From assembly GCA_025998475.1 (NCBI GenBank), contig BNVZ01000033.1, forward strand, positions 1 to 11,222: 11,222 nt of DNA, read 5' to 3'. Each line of letters opens with the position of its first letter. Position 1 is the first letter of the stretch. The DNA comes from Endomicrobiia bacterium (lineage in GTDB: Bacteria > Elusimicrobiota > Endomicrobiia > Endomicrobiales > Endomicrobiaceae). Below the pieces are notes generated by a model. The model did no database searches, was not told where the DNA came from, and saw nothing but the letters and a program-made list of their open reading frames with translations. This document shows, in pieces, positions 7,497 through 11,222 of this stretch. Made by a program: the position numbers and the translations under genes.

Positions 7497-8729
7497 ATGA
7501 TGAAACTAAAAAGAGTATTAGGTGTACTTGTTTTATTTGGCCTTGTTTTAAATTCGTGCGATAAAAAGAATGCTTTCCTTGTAAACAGAAGATATGTTAC
7601 TCCATAAAGAATTAAAGAAATAGAAGAAGCAAAAAGAGCAAAAGCACAAGAAGACAAAGTGGATGTAGGTGGAAGTAATTCAACTCCAGCTTCAGCTTCA
7701 GCTATGACTCCAACTTCAACTCTAAATCTAACCGACTTCGATGCCTTTATCAACGAATGTTTCCCCGACACCGTTGGGGCAGGCAACGCCAGCTACGCCA
7801 AAGACACCTTCATTATCGCCTCCAAAGCCCTCAAACACGCCGCCGACGTTATCAACGGTACCGTTCGTGCTGACAAGAACGCCTTCGAAACCGCCAAAGA
7901 CTACGCCACCGCCGCCGTACAACATACCCTCAGCGATGCCGCCTTCAGCGCCGACGCCAGGGCTTCCGCTAAACTTACCGCCCGTTACGTCGCCCTCTTT
8001 GCAGAATATATCGTCGCCAAAGTTGTTGGTGACATCTCCCCTGATGACTGTTTTGCTAAAGGTGAGGCCACCCTCGCCGACAACACTCTCGTCGCCGTTG
8101 CCGCCACCGAAAAAGACCGCGACCGCGCCCTCACCCGTGCCGTCCGCGCCCGCGACTGTGCTAATGCCTCCCGCAAGGCCGCCGCCAAAGCCAAAACCCG
8201 TCGTTTAGAAGCTGCCAACTACATCAACAACACCGTCTACCGAATCGCCGACCCTGCCGTTTCCGCCAACACCGTCCGCACCACTCACGATGCCCTCGCT
8301 GCCTCCGCTGTCATTGTCGGCTACACCAACTTCGTCGCCGTCGCCGACGCCCTCACCAAAGACCGTCGCAGCTACACCAGCTACGACCACATCACCCGTG
8401 CCAACATGACCGTTGTATTCGCCGCCGCCGACGACACTCTCGACGCCGCCAACGCCACCGCCGCCACCGCCGCCACCGCCGCCCTCAAAGCCGCCAACGA
8501 ACGCCCCAGCCTCCTGCATGGCGACGACGCCGCTGTCTTCTCCATCGCCGACCTCCGTACCTTAACCGCCAACGGCGCCGACCTTTACGCCAAAGCCGTC
8601 ATCACCCACCTCACCGCTCGCGCCAAAGCCGACAACGACAAACGCTACGCCGCCATCGCCGACAAATTTGCCATAAATGTCAGAGGCTTAGATATTTTAT
8701 TTAATACTTGGCAAAGTCAAAGAACCTAA
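7497..8729 (+). pseudogene. Ala-rich surface lipoprotein gene interrupted by one in-frame TAA
   Basis: From the ATG at 7497 the frame gives a lipoprotein signal peptide (MMKLKRVLGVLVLFGLVLNS, then Cys21, lipobox LNSC, with Asp at +2), then 15 residues, then TAA at 7605-7607 (codon 37). The same frame then stays open to 8729, 410 codons in all. After the stop come a charged stretch (EIEEAKRAKAQEDKVD), a Ser/Thr/Pro linker, and a long core with about 83 Ala in the last 356 residues, few hydrophobic runs and the look of amphipathic helices. I do not recognise a family. The core, about 7736-8665, is very GC-rich with C-ending codons, while both ends are AT-rich. A promoter and ribosome site precede it. 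One nonsense change, perhaps CAA to TAA, probably silenced it recently; readthrough, a sequencing error, or restart at an internal GTG (7659) are alternatives. Confidence 0.7.
8454..8483 (+). repeat. 9-bp tandem repeat in the GC-rich core
   Basis: GCCACCGCC occurs three times in a row (8454-8480), followed by a further GCC, encoding an Ala-Thr-Ala run. Such a tract can gain or lose units by slippage without a frameshift because the unit is a multiple of three. Confidence 0.7.
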
Positions 8730-9033
8730 AGCGCTAGTCGTCAAAGCCAACGCGTCCTTGTACCTACCACACAACTTACGTATCTTGCTGCATCTAATTG
8801 AACCGCACAGCCTCTGTGTGATCCGTGTTGTCCTGTTTGTGTGTCAATGTTCAAGAAGAGATTCATATGACCATCCAGAAGAGAATGCTCGAAATGTCGT
8901 CGCCAATTTTGTCACATACATAATTCATGCCTGACACATACGGAAAAAACATTTTACATTTTTGAGTCTGTTGTGTTAAATGATAAGACTAGCGTGAATG
9001 TGCCTTTGGCCTTGAGATGAGTAGAATTTATTT
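8730..9033. other. 304-bp stretch without a recognisable gene
   Basis: Lies between the lipoprotein stop and MITE copy 2. G+C in its first half is intermediate (near half), lower than the GC-rich core and higher than normal intergenic DNA here. One plus-strand frame, shifted by one from the lipoprotein frame, is open for 80 codons (8692-8931, stop TGA 8932-8934) but has no good start or ribosome site. It reads like decayed, formerly coding DNA. No RNA gene, terminator or promoter was convincing. Confidence 0.4.
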
Positions 9034-9181
9034 TATAGTCAAATCGCTTTAAATTGCACAGTAACAAACGAAAAGGTAAGTCTTTATTAAAAAAGGATGA
9101 CAGGAAACAAAAGATTCCACACCAAACTCACCCATATCTTTGAGACTACAACACGGTGCAATTTGAAGCGATTCGACTATA
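9034..9181 (-). mobile_element. MITE-like repeat, copy 2 (inverted relative to copy 1)
   Basis: 148 bp, beginning TATAGTCAAATCGCTT and ending with the mirror GCGATTCGACTATA. Its terminal repeats match over about 26 bp with two mismatches, and both edges carry TA. The internal sequence is the reverse complement of copy 1, including a 38-nt identical block (9120-9157). No transposase is encoded, so movement would need an enzyme supplied elsewhere. Short open frames across it are by-products of the repeat. Confidence 0.75.
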
Positions 9182-9328
9182 AATGTAACAGATGTGGAAG
9201 TACAGGGTATGCAGATAACGGAGTTAACAGAGAGGCAAGACTTGCGGACACCAGTAGCAACCGTTGTTTCGCTTTTAGCAAACGCGTATAGAAATAACTT
9301 AATCATCTTTACTGCCATGGACCAGTAA
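9182..9328 (+). pseudogene. 3' remnant of a gene cut by MITE copy 2
   Basis: Directly after the repeat edge a plus-strand frame reads 48 residues to TAA (9326-9328): NVTDVEVQGMQITELTERQD, followed by LRTPVATVVSLLANAYRNNL and IIFTAMDQ. The mix of charged and hydrophobic residues and the host-like codons look like the genuine C-terminal end of a protein. In this frame a TGA inside the repeat (9164-9166) blocks any upstream extension, so the start appears lost. I cannot assign a family. An internal ATG at 9209 could start a peptide of about 39 residues, but no clear ribosome site is seen. It converges on the minus-strand oxidoreductase ending at 9358. Confidence 0.45.
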
Positions 9329-9357
9329 GAATTGCTACATGGGTTTTTAGAGATACC

Positions 9358-10857
9358 CTATGGTAAAAGATATTTTTTAGGAAACATATTATCCTGTCCT
9401 AAAATTCCTGACTTATCAAAACTTTTCTTAAATTTCGACATTTCTTTAAACCCATTTTCACCAAGCATTTTTTCCAAGAATATATGTTTAAGTTTTCCTA
9501 TCGCGTGTTCTGCTGAAACTGTACCTCCAAGTTCAACAGCTTTATCTGCAATATTTGCATACATCTGTCTGCATTTTTCATACTCTTCTTTACTTGTGGC
9601 CACAATATTTGCATGCAAGTGATTTTCGCCAATATGTCCGAATGTTAAATTAAAAATACCTGCCTTCTTAAATTCAGCATCGCAAAAATCAACTATTTCT
9701 AGAAGTTTGCCATCAGGTACTGCAAAATCTGTACCAACTTTAGGAATTTTAGTCTTTTTTACCATTTCATTTACACGTTCAGGAATCCTGTGTCTAAAAA
9801 CTCTAAATTTCTCCTGCTCTTCCAAATTTGAAGCAAACCAAACTTTTTCTAAATCTATATTGCTACTTTCAATAACTTCAACCCACTTTTCTGTTAAAAT
9901 ATCTTGGTTATCTTCGTATATGTCTTGTTCAAACATTATACCCGCTTCAACATTTTCACAAATAGCAGGATAATCATTTCTTATAAGAAACAGCGCATTT
10001 TTATCAAAATATTCCAAAGACATTGCACTAACTGAATTTTTTAGATTTTCTTCTTTGGTTTTCTTAGATAATAATTTTATTTTATTTACAAATTCATACG
10101 CGTCATTTCGTTTTTCAAAAAATATTATCCCTCCAAAAACTTCTTTAAAATGAGGAATAAGTCTTAATATCGCCTCGACAATAATGCAAATAGTTCCCTC
10201 GGAACCTATAAAAACATCTACTAAATCGGCATTTGGATAATTGTAATACCCTGCGGCATTTTTTATAGCAGGCAAGTTATATTTAGGAAGTGTTACGCGT
10301 TTTTTGCCTTTATCCGTATCAAAAACTATAATGTCATCGTTGCCTGCAAAATATCTTCCTCTTTCAACAAAACTACAAGAACCATCGGAAAAAACAACTT
10401 TCAATGCTTCAACATAATCTCTTGTTACGCCAAATTTAAAACCTCTGCCACCAGAAGCATTTGTTGAAATGTTACCCCCAATAGACGCATTTTTTTCAGT
10501 CGGATCAGGAGGATACATCCAACCTGCATTATAAGCTTTTAATTTTATATCGTTTATTTTTACACCTGATTGAACAGCAATAGTAGCTTTTTTATCATCA
10601 ATTTTTTCTATTTCGCCCATTTTATTAAGTTTTTCTAAAGACAATATCGTCCCGCCAAACGCAAGCCCCGAAGCGGTATTTCCAGTAAGAGCACCTGCAA
10701 TAGTTACAGGGGTATTCAATTTAGACATTTGCGCAATAAATACAGAAACATCGTCTTCAGTTTCTGCTATTGCGACAAAATCGGCGTTAGAGCCTCTAAC
10801 GCCTGAATTATCTTCAAAATAATTTTGGATTGTATCTTGATCTTTCTTAATTATCAT
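9358..10857 (-). CDS. FAD-binding oxidoreductase, GlcD / D-lactate dehydrogenase type
   Basis: Flavoprotein that would oxidise a 2-hydroxy acid (D-lactate, glycolate or similar) to the 2-oxo acid, or act in the reverse direction with a suitable electron carrier. The 499 residues show an N-terminal FAD-binding (PCMH/FAD_binding_4) part at about 25-235 with TIAGALTGNTASG at 52-64, YPPDPTEKNASIGGNISTNA at 115-134 and GSEGTI at 219-224. The C-terminal FAD-oxidase domain has GHIGENHLHANI at 407-418 and GGTVSAEHAIGK at 444-455, close to the family GGTxSGEHGIG motif. Length is usual for the family (460-500). CTCTCC at 10866-10871 is a GGAGAG ribosome site on the minus strand, 8 nt from the start. 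Transcribed alone and against the uronate genes, but its leader resembles that of exuT. Substrate cannot be decided from sequence. Confidence 0.88.
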   Translation of the reverse strand: MIIKKDQDTIQNYFEDNSGVRGSNADFVAIAETEDDVSVFIAQMSKLNTPVTIAGALTGNTASGLAFGGTILSLEKLNKMGEIEKIDDKKATIAVQSGVKINDIKLKAYNAGWMYPPDPTEKNASIGGNISTNASGGRGFKFGVTRDYVEALKVVFSDGSCSFVERGRYFAGNDDIIVFDTDKGKKRVTLPKYNLPAIKNAAGYYNYPNADLVDVFIGSEGTICIIVEAILRLIPHFKEVFGGIIFFEKRNDAYEFVNKIKLLSKKTKEENLKNSVSAMSLEYFDKNALFLIRNDYPAICENVEAGIMFEQDIYEDNQDILTEKWVEVIESSNIDLEKVWFASNLEEQEKFRVFRHRIPERVNEMVKKTKIPKVGTDFAVPDGKLLEIVDFCDAEFKKAGIFNLTFGHIGENHLHANIVATSKEEYEKCRQMYANIADKAVELGGTVSAEHAIGKLKHIFLEKMLGENGFKEMSKFKKSFDKSGILGQDNMFPKKYLLP

Positions 10858-10920
10858 TTTATGATCTCTCCAAAAACCACTAGTTTTTTACTTTTAAGAT
10901 TTTTATTGGATTTTTTTTGA
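10855..10920 (-). promoter_or_regulatory. oxidoreductase leader segment shared with exuT
   Basis: On the minus strand this segment runs from an A-rich stretch through CTTAAAAGTAAAAAA (10898-10884) and GGTTTTTGGAGAGATC to the start ATG. It aligns with 5578-5641 upstream of exuT. Only this copy retains the ribosome site and start codon in working form. Confidence 0.45.
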
Positions 10921-10943
10921 AAATTCTTTGCTCTTTTTCTACG

Positions 10944-10966
10944 CTAAAAGTTATCTTTACTTTTAG
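10944..10966 (-). promoter_or_regulatory. perfect 8-bp inverted repeat, possible operator
   Basis: CTAAAAGT and ACTTTTAG are separated by 7 bp. On the minus strand a -10-like TACAAT (10976-10971) lies just upstream, so a transcript would begin inside the repeat, the usual place for a repressor site; however no good -35 matches this -10. The half-site CTAAAAGTAAA also occurs in the exuT leader (5600-5610). It could be an operator or merely a 5'-end hairpin. Confidence 0.35.
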
Positions 10967-11014
10967 AGAAATTGTATCTTTTTTTTATCAAAATAGTTTG
11001 ATGCAGACGTGTAA

Positions 11015-11147
11015 TATAGTCAAATCACTTTAGGTTGCATCGTAGTGTGGTTTCAAAGATGCGGATGATTTTGGTGTAAAATCTTCTGTTTCCTGCCATC
11101 CTCTTTAACAAAAGCCTACCTTTTCATTTGTTACTGTGATTTGACTA
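11015..11147 (+). mobile_element. MITE-like repeat, copy 3 (internally shortened)
   Basis: 133 bp, same orientation as copy 1, beginning TATAGTCAAATCACTTTAGG and ending CTGTGATTTGACTA. It lacks about 14 bp of the inner right terminal repeat that copies 1 and 2 keep. It has TA on the left edge but not on the right. The interior (GTGGTTTCAAAGATGCGG... CTTCTGTTTCCTGCCATCC) is diverged from copies 1 and 2, which are closer to each other. Confidence 0.7.
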
Positions 11148-11165
11148 GCAAGGATAAATTAAAAC

Positions 11166-11222
11166 TTAAACTTTAACCGCTATGCCCTTATTTTCAACTT
11201 GCCAATTGCAACGCCTGTAATT
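11166..11222 (-). CDS. possible C-terminal end of a gene entering from the right edge
   Basis: Read on the minus strand, the last bases give 18 residues ending QVENKGIAVKV and then TAA (11168-11166). The residues look protein-like, but the stretch is too short to trust and a second frame is also open here. Only sequence beyond the window could settle it. No function can be proposed. Confidence 0.2.
   Translation of the reverse strand, partial: NYRRCNWQVENKGIAVKV

Noticed and set aside
7741..8208. Pro/Thr-rich plus-strand open frame inside the lipoprotein core
   Set aside because: It is the +1 shadow of GCC/ACC-rich codons; it has no ribosome site and shows only low-complexity Pro/Ser/Thr.
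8205..8519. Gly-rich minus-strand open frame
   Set aside because: It is the reverse reading of GCC repeats (GGC), with long Gly runs and no start context; an artefact of the GC-rich core.
7736..8665. Diversity-generating retroelement variable region
   Set aside because: No reverse transcriptase and no template repeat are present, and the bias is to C-ending codons rather than adenine-targeted change.
7659..8729. Lipoprotein region annotated as an intact gene starting at GTG 7659
   Set aside because: The promoter, ribosome site and signal peptide all belong to the ATG at 7497 in the same frame; a cytoplasmic start in the linker is unlikely.
9097..9291. Plus-strand 64-codon frame with a CxxC-like pattern (CNRCGSTGY)
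   Set aside because: It starts within the MITE-like repeat and has no ribosome site; the zinc-finger look rests on two Cys only.
9049..9318. Minus-strand frame of 89 codons
   Set aside because: Half of it is repeat copy 2 and half is antisense to a more protein-like plus-strand remnant; it is Ser/Thr/Cys-heavy as shadow frames are.
7293..11147. CRISPR array from the recurring repeats
   Set aside because: Units are about 133-148 bp, in both orientations, and kilobases apart, with no spacers or cas genes.

Overview
The window looks like a chromosomal segment of an AT-rich, anaerobic, probably fermentative and possibly host-restricted bacterium. Normal coding DNA here is roughly one third G+C. 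Gene content (a full hexuronate pathway plus ExuT-type importer), low G+C, a pseudogene and scattered short repeats would fit the termite-gut Elusimicrobiota (Endomicrobium) or a similar gut lineage. This assignment is inference from gene content and style; no ribosomal or marker gene is present.

Layout. (1) 1-7097: six plus-strand genes that together import and degrade glucuronate: mannonate dehydratase (uxuA), KDPG aldolase fused to a VOC/glyoxalase-like domain (eda), KDG kinase (kdgK), an SDR fructuronate reductase (uxuB-type), glucuronate isomerase (uxaC) and an MFS hexuronate transporter (exuT). Logical order: ExuT imports glucuronate, UxaC makes fructuronate, UxuB makes mannonate, UxuA makes KDG, KdgK makes KDPG, Eda makes pyruvate + glyceraldehyde 3-phosphate. 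The first five are tightly spaced (19-66 nt); exuT follows a 208-nt leader. (2) 7098-9357: a plastic accessory patch. It holds a possible structured element just after exuT, two copies (in opposite orientation) of a ~147-bp MITE-like repeat, and between them a lipoprotein gene that is interrupted by one in-frame TAA and whose core is strikingly GC-rich and C-biased, unlike everything around it. Just outside the second repeat lies the 3' remnant of a gene cut by the repeat. (3) 9358-10857, minus strand: an intact GlcD/D-lactate-dehydrogenase-type FAD oxidoreductase with its own upstream region, part of which is copied in front of exuT. (4) 11015-11147: a third, internally deleted copy of the MITE-like repeat, then the edge of possibly another minus-strand gene.

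Most notable: the short repeat family with terminal inverted repeats, one of whose ends supplies the -35 box of a near-consensus promoter for the lipoprotein gene; the GC-rich cassette inside otherwise host-like gene ends; and the shared ~65-bp leader of exuT and the FAD oxidoreductase, which hints at co-regulation. No CRISPR array, tRNA, rRNA, integrase or transposase gene was seen.
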